Below, one piece after another: positions 25,401-33,943 of a DNA stretch of 64,000 nucleotides. A model generated the notes under the pieces. That model was not told the DNA's origin. It ran no database searches and saw only the letters and a list, made by a program, of their open reading frames with translations. How positions within the stretch are numbered: the stretch's first letter is position 1; the number at the start of each line of letters is the position of its first letter. Position numbers and translations under genes: made by a program. The DNA is from Hydractinia symbiolongicarpus (Eukaryota; Cnidaria; Hydrozoa; Anthoathecata; Hydractiniidae): contig NC_079880.1 in assembly GCF_029227915.1 (NCBI RefSeq), forward strand, positions 27,833,501-27,897,500. The letters are read 5' to 3'.

Positions 25401-28231
25401 GATTAAACCTCTTTTATTAAGCGTCTCATCAAAAATGAAAACATTTTTGAAAACTACAAGTCTCATGCGTTTTAGTGGTAAAAAAAAAATGTAAAAAATC
25501 GTTCGGGAAATGAGTTTACTCCCTGGGTACTTCCTTTGTATACTTTTGACTATACGGGCCGAGTTCGGGATTTACGGGAAATCGCAGGTTTTCGTTTGCC
25601 GGCGATTAAACTTCTTTTATTCAGCGTCTCGTCAAAAATGAAAACATTTTTAAAAACTACAAGTCTCATGCGTTTTAGTGGTGAAAAAATAAATTAAAAA
25701 ATCGTTCGGGAAATGAGTTTACTTCCTGGGTACTTTCTTTGTATACTTTTGACTATACGGGCCAAGCCCGGGATTTACGGGAAATCGCGGGTTTTCGTTT
25801 GCCGGCGGTTAAACTTCTTTTATTCAGCGTCTCATCAAAAATAAAAACATTATTGAAAACTACAAGTCTCATGCGTTTTAGTGGTAAAAAAAAATTTAAA
25901 AAATCGTTCGGGAAATGAGTTTACTCCCTGGGTACTTTCTTTGTATACATTCGACTATACGGGCCAAGCCCGGGATTTACGGGAAATCGCGGGATTTCGT
26001 TTGCCGGCGATTAAACCTCTTACATTAAGCGTCTCATCAAAAATGAAAACATTTTTGAAAACTGCAAGTCTCATGCGTTTTAGTGGTGAAAAGATAATTT
26101 AAAAAATCGTTTTGGAAATGAGTTGACTCACAGGGTACTTTCTTTGTATACTTTTGATTATACGGCCGAGTCCGGATTTACGGGAAATCGCGGGATTTCG
26201 TTTGCCGGCGATTAAACCTCTTTCATTAAACGTCTCATCAAAAATGAAAACATTTTTGAAAACTACAAGTCTCATGCGTTTTAGTGGTGAAATAATAATT
26301 TAAAAAATCGTTCGGGAAATGAGTTTACTCCCTGGGTACTTTCTTTGTATACTTTTGACTATACGGGCCGAGTCCGGGATTTACGGGAAGTCGCGGGTTT
26401 TCGTTTGCCGGCGATTAAACTTCTTTTATTCAGCGTCTCATCAAAAATGAAAACATTTTTAAAAACTACAAGTCTCATGGGCTTTAGTGGTGAAATAATA
26501 ATTTAAAAAATCGTTCGGGAAATGAGTTTACTCCCTGGGTACTTTCTTTGTATACTTTTGACTATACGGGCCGAGTCCGGATTTACGGGAAGCCGCGGGT
26601 TTTCGTTTGCCGGCGATTAAACTTCTTTTATTCAGCGTGTCATCAAAAATGAAAACATTTTTAAAAACTACAAGTCTCAAGCGTTTTAGTGGTGAAAAAA
26701 AAAGTTTAAAAAATCGCTCGGGAAATGAGTTTACTCCCTGGGTACTTTCTTTGTATACATTCGACTATACGGGTCAAGCCCGGGATTTACGGGAAATCGC
26801 GGGATTTTGTTTGCCGGCGATTAAACCTCTTTCATTAAGCGTCTCATCAAAAATGAAAACACTTTTGAAAACTACAAGTCTCATGCGTTTTAGTGGTTAA
26901 AAAAAAATTTAAAAAATCGTTCGGGAAATGAGTTTACTCCCTGGGTACTTTCTTTGTATACTTTTGACTATACGGGCCGAGTCCGGGATTTACGGGAAAT
27001 CGCAGGTTTTCGTTTGCCGGCAATTACACTTCTTTTATTCAGCGTCTCATCAAAAATGAAAACATTCTTAAAAACTACAAGTCTCATGGGCTTTAGTGGT
27101 GAAATAATAATTTAAAATATCGTTCGGGAAATGCGTTTACTCCCTGGGTACTTTCTTTGTATACTTTTGACTATACGGGCCAAGTCCGACGTTACGGGAA
27201 GTCGCGGGTTTTCGTTTGCAGAGGATTAAACTTCTTTTATTCAGCGTCTCATCAAAAATGAAAACAATTTTGAAAACTACAAGTCTCATGCGTTTTAGTG
27301 GTGAAAAAATAATTTAAAAAATCGTTCGGGAAATGAGTTTACTCCCTTGGTACTTTCTTTGTACACTTTTGACTATACGGGCCAATCCCGGGATTTACGG
27401 GAAATCGCGGGTTTTCGTTTGCCGGCGATTAAACTTCTTTTATTCAACGTCTCATCAAAAATGAAAACATTTTTGAAAACTACAAGTCTTATGCGTTTTA
27501 GTGGTGAAAAAATAATTTAAAAAATCGTTCTGGAAATGAGTTTACTCACAGGGTACTTTCTTTGTATACATTCGACTATACGGGCCAAGCCCTGGATTTA
27601 CGGTAAATCGCGGGTTTTCGTTTGCCGGCGATTAAACCTCTTTCATTAAGCGTCTCATCAAAAATGAAAACATTTTTAAAAACTACAAATCTCATGCGTT
27701 TTAGTGGTGAAAAGATAATTTAAAAAATCGTTTTGGAAATGAGTTTACTCACAGGGTACTTTCTTTGTATACATTCGACTATACGGTCCAAGCCCGGATT
27801 TACGGGAAATCGCGGGTTTTCGTTTGCCGGCGATTAAACCACTTTCATTAAGCGTCTCATCAAGAATGAAAACATTTCTTAAAACTACAAGTCTCATGCG
27901 TTTTAGTGGTGAAAAAATAATTTAAAAAATCGTTCGGGAAATGAGTTTACTCCCTGGGTACTTTCTTTGTATACTTTTGACTATACGGGCCGAGCCCGGG
28001 ATTTACGGGAAGTCGCGGGTTTTCGTTTGAGGGTGATTAAGCTTCTTTTATTCAGCGTCTCATCAAAAATGAAAACTTTTTTGAAAACTACAAGTCTCAT
28101 ACGTTTTAGTGGTGAAAAAATAATTTAAAAAATCGTTCGGGAAATGAGTTTACTCCCTTGGTACTTTCTTTGTATACTTTTGACTATGCGGGCCGAGTCC
28201 GGGGTTTACGGGAAATGGCGGGTTTTCGTTT
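22440..28231. repeat. Mixed, more divergent monomers next to the LINE
   Basis: I see no clear long-range higher-order period across this stretch. Monomers of the CATTCGAC/CTTTCATTAAGCG type and the CTTTTGAC/CTTTTATTCAGCG type alternate irregularly. Private mutations become denser towards the LINE: GCCGGCAATTACAC (27017), TCCGACGTTACGGG (about 27187), GCAGAGGATTAAAC (27217), GTACACTTTTGAC (about 27360), CAAGAATGAAAAC (27860) and GAGGGTGATTAAGC (28029). A short monomer at about 24890 lacks bases (AATCTTTTAGAAATG). There is no gene here. Confidence 0.7.
28228..28231. repeat. Possible target-site duplication GTTT, left copy
   Basis: GTTT here is the last four bases of the interrupted monomer, and GTTT at 31409-31412 precedes GCCGGCG on the other side. 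An uninterrupted monomer has only one GTTT at this place, so the pair fits a 4-bp target-site duplication. CR1-type elements often make very short duplications or none. A chance match with the element's own ends is also possible for four bases. Confidence 0.6.
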
Positions 28232-28259
28232 ATTTATTTATTTATTTTATTTATTTATT
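28232..28259 (-). repeat. LINE 3' tail, ATTT-type microsatellite
   Basis: On the plus strand this is repeated ATTT with one ATTTT unit, so the sense strand ends in AAAT/AATAAA repeats. LINEs of several clades end in short tandem repeats rather than pure poly(A), and the tail confirms the minus-strand orientation. It abuts the satellite GTTT directly. Confidence 0.85.
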
Positions 28260-28418
28260 CTTTCTTTAAAGTCGATATACAATATACAATAAAACATGCT
28301 AGATACATTAATTAAAAAAAAAAAAAAAAAAATTTGTTAGCCTTGGGCTAATTAAAATCGACTGTTCTAAAATAAAGTTTTTAAAAAAATAGGAGATTTA
28401 TATTATAATAATAAGAAG
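28260..28418 (-). other. LINE 3' untranslated region
   Basis: This stretch lies between the ORF2 stop and the tail and is AT-rich with no ORF. On the plus strand it contains a run of 19 A (28314-28332), which is a T-run in the element's sense strand. No separate polyadenylation signal is obvious; the tail itself contains AATAAA in the sense direction. Confidence 0.7.
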
Positions 28419-30173
28419 CTAATTCGTATATCCTACGTTACAAATATATGTGGCACAGAGACGACAACTGCACTGAATAAACGGAATGGTGTTTAGCCCG
28501 TGATGGAATAAAGACAACGAAGGGGCATTTCGGACAGAGTTTGGAAGCTTCTCCCATAATTTAGAAGCAATATAAGATACGCTTAATAGACCATGCTTTG
28601 TGGTGCGAGTTCTGCACCCTTCAAGAGAACTTGATGCACGGAAACTATATGCTGTGTTTTTGAATACAAAAACATCATTCATGTAGGATGGATTCTGTTT
28701 CATTTTTGTTTTAAAAACCTCCTTTAACAATTTTCGGCAGAACTTTTCATGAATACTGATTCTGCATTCATTTTCAATTCTGTCGCATAAAAGTCTATTT
28801 GCTCTACTATGAATGCTAATAACTTTATGTAGTAGATCTCTACTTGAAAATCCCCATATAAGAGGACAGTAATTAAATATGCTAGAAATAAATGAATTAG
28901 CAATAACATTTCGCTTATAATTAGACATATATGGTGATATACGTTTTAGGGCATTGATCTTGGCATTTGCCTTCTTACATAATGGAAGAACATGTTGCCG
29001 GAAAGAAAGCTGATTGTCCAGAATTATACCCAACAAATTTACGTATGGAGACTCTTGTAATATATTATTTTTCAAATTTAAAGTAACAAAGTTTTCGTTT
29101 TTTGATTTTCCCAGAATGAGCAGTTTGCGCTTCTCAGAATTTAACTGAAGCCCATTATTGGAAAACCATGTGCTAACAGTTGAAAAAGCACTTTCTAAAC
29201 ATAACTTTATCTCCTCAAATTGTTTTCCATATGTATAAAGTGTATTGTCATCTGCGTAATTACAAATTTTAACATCAGCTCTATCATTAAAAATAAACAT
29301 TAAATCATTTATATAAATATTGAATAAAAGTGGACCCAGAATCGAACCTTGTGGGACACCACTAATAATTTCTTTCCACAAGCTGAAATAGCCATCAATT
29401 CCGACTCTTTGGAACCGATTGGTGAGATAACTCCTTAAAAGACCTAAAGCACTTTTTGAGAAACCATATGCATGTAGTTTCGCTATTAACAGATTATGAT
29501 CCACACAATCAAATGCTTTACTCAAATCCATCAATAGCGCCCCTACAGCATTCCCTTTATCAAGATCTTTTCGCCACGATTCTATCATGTGAAGCAAAAC
29601 ATGCTGGCTGCTAAAACCCTTTCGAAAACCTGACAAAAGAGGTGATAATTTACTATCAATAAATTCATAAATCTGATCAAACATAATACGTTCAAAAATT
29701 TTTGACGCACTGCTCAGTTTACTAACAGGACGATAATTCAATTTTGATGAACGATCTCCGTTTTTAAATAGTGGACAAATATCAGCCAATTTCATTGCTC
29801 CAGGGAAAACTTCATCGACAATAGATTTCTCAAACAGCTTGTTGATATGTTCTCCGTATACATCGACGTAATATTTGAGGAAACATGGTGGAATTGCTCC
29901 TTTGGGACCAGATTTGTTTTCTTTTAGGTTACCAATATACTTTTTCATGATGTCAATTTCAATTGATTTGAAGCTCATTTTGTTGGTAGTGGTAACATGT
30001 TTCTTTATCCATATTATACTTGGATGCTGTTCGTAATTCTTGATGACGTTTTTAATATCGTTTTTATTATCGTTATAGTTTTCGTGCGGAATTCCATCAA
30101 TATTCAAAGAATTCGTGACATTAACAAAATGATCATTTATTATATTTGCTATATGTTCTTTTTCACGAATTAT
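28419..30173 (-). pseudogene. LINE ORF2, C-terminal part: reverse transcriptase
   Basis: This part copies element RNA into DNA at the nicked target. It lies in the same frame as the endonuclease part, directly after the TAA at 30174-30176, and runs uninterrupted to a TAG (28419-28421). The first in-frame ATG is at 29978, too far in to be the native start. Counting from codon 30107 (a TTG), the RT motifs are LFKNGDRSSKLNYRP (113-127), FRKGFSSQH (161-169), motif A LMDLSKAFD (192-200, catalytic Asp 194), motif B SGVPQGSILGP (249-259), motif C YADD (284-287, both catalytic Asp present), motif D LNSEKRKLLILG (322-333) and LLGIILDNQLSF (358-369). The C-terminus has a Cys cluster, C-x-C-x2-C-x4-C (546-556). 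All catalytic residues are kept, so the only defect visible is the upstream nonsense codon. That separates it from the endonuclease and makes the copy probably non-autonomous. Confidence 0.9.
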
Positions 30174-31283
30174 TTAATCATTTTCAACTATTACTTGGAC
30201 TGTATCTTTTACACATTTGTTGGAAAATATCGGCTTTACAGTTTTCCAGAACTTTTTGTTATCAAAAATGTTTTTCATATTTAGTGATGTGTAATAAATT
30301 CTTTTCGCGTCTCTACAAACAGTGACACATTTGTTTCTTTGCCTTTTAAAATTTTCCCAGTTTTTAATAGAAGGGTGCTTATTGTAGATATTTTTAAATC
30401 TCGATCGAATCATTATCTCCTTTCGTACTGCTTTTGTTATAAATGGAGAGTTATTATTTCTAACAACTTTGTATTTTATAGGGGCGTGTTTGCTGACCAA
30501 CTGACTGAATTGTTCGTCAAAGTCGTTGTAATTTAAGTCATTTTTTGATGCAATAAGTGACTCAAGGTCATGTTTAAAATGTTCGTCATTAAAAAGTCTG
30601 TAACAACGATAATTTATAATTTTAGGATCTTTCTTTGGTATTTCCACATTTAAGAAAGTTACAACTATATCGTGATAATCAGAAAGGTCGTTTTCCAAAA
30701 TGCTGGTGTGGTGGAATCGTTTAGAATCAGACACCCATATGTGATCGACACATGATGGATTTTGTAATGATTTGTGACACGTTGGTTTTTTAATGAGGTT
30801 TTTTAAACGCAACTCTGAATTAAAAAGTAACATATCATCGTCATGTTCAACAGCATTGAAATCACCCATTAAAATAATATTATAAGAATTAATTTTCGAA
30901 AGAAACTCACGAATGCATCTTGTAAAATATTTAGTATTCAAGGATGGTGGTTTATAAATGCCAGCAACAATCCATTTTTGTTTACGTAAATTAATTTCCA
31001 AAAATATTGCTTCTATATCTTCTGGTAAGGACGATTTATCGATTTCTCTGCAAACAATGTTATTTCTAACATAAAACATAACACCTCCACCATATTGGTT
31101 TCTATCGTTTCTGAATGGTGGATAAAAACCATCCATATGAAATTGTGAGTTCAGAAAACTTCCATCAAGTTTTTTTTCTGATACTAAGAAAATATCAACT
31201 TTATCACACAAGAGATTGTTTAAATGTTCAAATTTATTTCTGATTGAGTTGATGTTTAAGTGTCCAATCATAAGTTTGGACAT
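30174..31283 (-). CDS. LINE ORF2, N-terminal part: APE-type endonuclease
   Basis: This endonuclease nicks target DNA to prime reverse transcription. The first in-frame ATG is at 31283. The frame is open upstream to 31370, where a TGA lies at 31371-31373. Numbering from that ATG, the exonuclease-endonuclease-phosphatase fold signatures appear in order: GHLNINS (about 7-13), SEKKLD with the catalytic Glu at about 36, a GGGV segment (about 65-68), GDFN with Asp at about 141 and Asn at about 143, CVDHI with Asp at about 180, and SDYH with the terminal catalytic His at about 204. After about residue 215 comes the connector, rich in Lys and Arg, that leads to the RT domain. The SETKLD form common in relatives is SEKKLD here. 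The frame ends at a TAA (30174-30176), and the same frame continues as the RT part. It is translated, if at all, as an endonuclease-only fragment. Recognition is by motif, not by database match. Confidence 0.9.
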   Translation of the reverse strand: MSKLMIGHLNINSIRNKFEHLNNLLCDKVDIFLVSEKKLDGSFLNSQFHMDGFYPPFRNDRNQYGGGVMFYVRNNIVCREIDKSSLPEDIEAIFLEINLRKQKWIVAGIYKPPSLNTKYFTRCIREFLSKINSYNIILMGDFNAVEHDDDMLLFNSELRLKNLIKKPTCHKSLQNPSCVDHIWVSDSKRFHHTSILENDLSDYHDIVVTFLNVEIPKKDPKIINYRCYRLFNDEHFKHDLESLIASKNDLNYNDFDEQFSQLVSKHAPIKYKVVRNNNSPFITKAVRKEIMIRSRFKNIYNKHPSIKNWENFKRQRNKCVTVCRDAKRIYYTSLNMKNIFDNKKFWKTVKPIFSNKCVKDTVQVIVEND

Positions 31284-31408
31284 GTTTTTTGTTTTCAAAT
31301 ATTTAATGGATTTGACATCACTAATTTGAGGAGATTCAATTGATAGAAGTGCGTCTCTGTGCAGTACATATCAGCACTTGTTGATATAACTGGCAAATGT
31401 TTTAAAAT
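31284..31408 (-). other. LINE 5' segment upstream of the endonuclease ATG
   Basis: Codons are in frame with the endonuclease from 31370 down to the ATG at 31283, and a TGA lies at 31371-31373. From there to 31408 the sequence is non-satellite with no recognisable coding content. It may be the inter-ORF region or the last part of ORF1 of the full-length element. The abrupt change at 31408/31409 into satellite is taken as the 5' truncation point. Confidence 0.6.
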
Positions 31409-31412
31409 GTTT
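31409..31412. repeat. Possible target-site duplication GTTT, right copy
   Basis: This is the partner of GTTT at 28228-28231. It is followed at once by monomer position 1 (GCCGGCGATTAAAC), so no satellite sequence was lost at insertion. Confidence 0.6.
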
Positions 31413-33943
31413 GCCGGCGATTAAACATCTTTTATTCAGCGTCTCATCAAAAATGAAAACATTTTTAAAAACTACAAGTCTCAAGCGTTTTAGTGGTGAA
31501 AAGATAATTTAAAAAATCGTTCGGGAAATGAGTTTACTCCCTGGGTACTTTCTTTATATACTTTTGACTATACTGGCCAAGCCCGGGATTTACGGGAAAT
31601 CGCGGGTTTTCGTTTGCCGGCGATTAAACTTCTTTTATTCAGCGTCTCATCAAAAATGAAAACATTTTTGAAAACTACAAGTTTTATGCGTTTTAGTGGT
31701 AAAAAAATAATTTAAAAAATCGTTCTGGAAATGAGTTTACTCACAGGGTACTTTCTTTGTATACATTCGACTATACGGCCAAGCCCGGGATTTACGGGAA
31801 ATCGCGGGTTTTCGTTTGCCGGCGATTAAACCTCTTTCATTAGGCCTCTCATCAAAAATGAAAACATTTTTGAAAACTACAAGACTCAATCTTGTAGTAG
31901 TGAAAAAATAATTTAAAAAATCGTTCGGAAAATGAGTTTACTCCCTGGGTACTCTTTTTGTCTACTTTTGACTATACGGGCTGAGTCCGGGGTTTACGGG
32001 AAATGGCCGGTTTTCGTTTGCCACCGATTAAACTTCTTTTATTCAGCGTCTCATCAAAAATGAAAACATTTTTGAAAACTACAAGTCTCATGCGTTTTAG
32101 TGGTAAAAAGATAATATAAAAAATCGTTTTTGAAATGAGTTTACTCACAGGGTACTTTCTTTGTATACATTCGACTATACAGGCCAAGCCCGGGATTTAC
32201 AGGGAAATCGCGGGTTTTGTTTTGCCGGTGATTAAACCACTTTCATTAAGCGTCTCATCAAAAATGAAAACATTTCTGAAAACTACAAGTCTCATGCGTT
32301 TTAGTGGTGAAATAATAATTTAAAAAATCGTTCGGAAAATGAGTTTACTCCCTGGGTACTGTCTTTGTATACTTTTGACTATACGGGCTGAGTCCGGGGT
32401 TTACGGGAAATGGCCGGTTTTCGTTTGCCACCGATTAAACTTCTTTTATTCAGCGTCTCATCAAAAATGAAAACATTTTTGAAAACTACAAGTTTTATGC
32501 GTTTTAGTGGTAAAAAAATAATTTAAAAATTCGTTTTGGAAATGAGTTTACTCACAGGGTACTTTCTTTGTATACATTCGACTATACAGGCCAAGCCCGG
32601 GATTTACGGGAAATCGCGGGTTTTCGTTTGCCGGCGATTAAACTTCTTTTATTCAGCGTCTCATCAAAAATGAAAACATTTTTAAAAACTACAAGTCTCA
32701 TGGGCTTTAGTGGTGAAATAATAATTTAAGAAATCGTTCTGGAAATAAGTTTACACCCTGGGTACTTTCTTTGTATACTTTTCACTATACGGGCCGAGAC
32801 CGGGATTTACGGGAAATCGCAGGTTTTCGTTTGCCGGCAATTAAACTTCTTTTATTCAGCGTCTCATCAAAAATGAAAACATTTTTGAAAACTACAAGTC
32901 TCATGCGTTTTAGTGGTGAAAAAATAATTTAAAAAATCGTTCGGGAAATGAGTTTACTCCCAGGGTACTTTCTTTGTATACTTTTGACTATGCGGGCCGA
33001 GTCCAGGGTTTACGGGAAATGGCGGGTTTTCGTTTGCCGGCGATTAAACCTCTTTCATTAAGCGTCTCATCAAAAATGAAAACATTTTTGAAAACTACAA
33101 GACTCAAGCTTGTAGTAGTGAAACAATAATTTAAAAAATCGTTCGGGAAATGAGTTTACTCCCAGGGTACTTTCTTTGTATACTTTTGACTATGCGGGCC
33201 GAGTCCAGGGTTTACGGGAAATGGCGGGTTTTCGTTTGCCGGCGATTAAACCTCTTTTATTCAGCGTCTCATCAAAAATGAAAACATTTTTGAAAACTAC
33301 AAGTCTCAAGCGTTTTAGTGGTGAAAAGATAATTTAAAAAATCGTTTTGAAAATGAGTTTACTCACAGGGTACTTTCTTTGTATACATTCGACTATACAG
33401 GCCAAGCCTGGGATTTACGGGAAATCGCGGGTTTTGTTTTGCCAGCGATTAAACCACTTTCATCAATCGTCTCATCAAAAATGAAAACATTTCTGAAAAC
33501 TACAAGTCTCATGCGTTTTAGTGGTGAAATAATAATTTAAAAAATCGTTCGGGAAATGAGTTTACTCCCTGGGTACTTTCTTTGTATACTTTTGACTATA
33601 CAGGCCAATCCCGGGATTTACGGGAAATTGCGGGTTTTCGTTTGCCGGCGATTAAACTTCTTTTATTCAGCGTCTCATCAAAAATGAAAACATTTTTGAA
33701 AACTACAAGTCTCATGCGTTTTAGTGGTGAAAAAATAATTTAAAAAATCGTTCGGGAAATGAGTTTACTCCCAGGGTACTTTCTTTGTATACTTTTGACT
33801 ATGCGGGCCGAGTCCAGGGTTTACGGGAAATGGCGGGTTTTCGTTTGCCGGCGATTAAACCTCTTTCATTAAGCGTCTCATCAAAAATGAAAACATTTTT
33901 GAAAACTACAAGACTCAAGCTTGTAGTAGTGAAAAAATAATTT
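31413..33943. repeat. Mixed monomers flanking the LINE on the right
   Basis: The first monomers carry private changes: AAACATC (about 31424), TTTATATACTTTTG, AGGCCTCTCATC (about 31843), the hairpin variant with CAATCTTGTAG (about 31888) and TTTGTCTACTTTTG (about 31950). The block with TTTTTGTCTAC and GGGCTGAGTCCGGGG is a relative of the 7-mer unit at 33944-38194 (about 3039 bp upstream of its second-unit equivalent) but is not a full copy. No gene is present. Confidence 0.7.
33095..33115. repeat. Hairpin-bearing monomer variant (example)
   Basis: CTACAAG, a 7-nt spacer ACTCAAG, then CTTGTAG form a perfect 7-bp inverted repeat containing CAAGCTTG. In ordinary monomers the third element is CGTTTTAG or a close relative and does not pair fully. 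About 20 right-array monomers carry this form, for example near 31882, 33095, 33905, 34512, 35929, 38970, 41000, 46675, 48707, 52158 and 52969. Slightly decayed versions with CTTATAG occur near 56825 and 58749. I saw none in the left array. Confidence 0.85.

Larger units (their letters stand above)
1..28231. repeat. Left satellite array, about 139 tandem 203-bp monomers
   Basis: The landmark GCCGGCGATTAAAC recurs at 23, 226, 429, 632 and 835 (exactly 203 bp apart) and continues to 28029, where it is mutated to GAGGGTGATTAAGC. Counting from GCC as position 1, other landmarks are CAGCGTCTCATCAAAAATG (about 25-43), CTACAAG (60-66), TTTAGTGGTGAAA (about 77-89), GTATAC (144-149) and a CGGG-rich segment (161-194). 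Monomers differ by a few substitutions and 1-3 bp indels. Left-array diagnostic variants include GGGAAGTCGCGGG, TATACGAGCCAAGC and ACTTACTTTCTATAC. No monomer encodes a conserved protein; short ORFs on both strands follow from the repeat. The array starts before the window. A centromeric or heterochromatic role is inference from size and organisation only. Confidence 0.98.
28232..31408 (-). mobile_element. 5'-truncated non-LTR retrotransposon (CR1/Jockey-type LINE)
   Basis: This is the only non-satellite sequence in the window, about 3.18 kb and read on the minus strand. From 5' (31408) to 3' (28232) it contains about 125 bp of leader or upstream frame, an APE-type endonuclease domain, a connector, a reverse transcriptase domain with a cysteine-rich C-terminus, about 160 bp of 3' UTR and an AAAT-type tail. 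The satellite stops at monomer position 203 (28231) and resumes at position 1 (31413), so the target monomer is intact apart from a repeated GTTT. No ORF1 (nucleic-acid-binding protein) is present, as is usual when target-primed reverse transcription stops early. Domain order and sequence style match CR1-like or Jockey-superfamily LINEs of invertebrates. The exact clade is not settled by eye. One nonsense codon is the only break seen, so the insertion is probably young in host terms. Confidence 0.93.

Noticed and set aside
1788-28100. Open reading frames of about 60-121 codons on both strands in the left array, with recurring peptides such as MKTFLKTTSL
   Set aside because: They recur with the satellite, occur on both strands at once, and cannot extend because 203 is not a multiple of 3. 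Indels between monomers are not biased to multiples of three. There are no codon or domain signs of a gene.
1-28231. CRISPR-like repeat array
   Set aside because: The repeating unit is a continuous 203-bp monomer with no unique spacers, and there are no cas genes.
28314-28332. Run of 19 A as a poly(A) tail of a plus-strand element
   Set aside because: It lies inside the 3' UTR of a minus-strand LINE whose coding direction and ATTT tail are clear. It reads as a T-run in the sense strand.
28724-28909. Minus-strand 61-codon ORF inside the RT region
   Set aside because: It is an alternative frame of the RT coding sequence, which carries the real motifs.
29997-30536. Plus-strand ORFs of 95 and 65 codons within the LINE
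   Set aside because: They are antisense shadows of the minus-strand ORF2, are AT-rich and hydrophobic by composition, and have no recognisable domain.
28232-31408. Retrovirus or LTR element
   Set aside because: There are no LTRs, gag, protease, RNase H or integrase. The APE endonuclease before the RT defines a non-LTR element.
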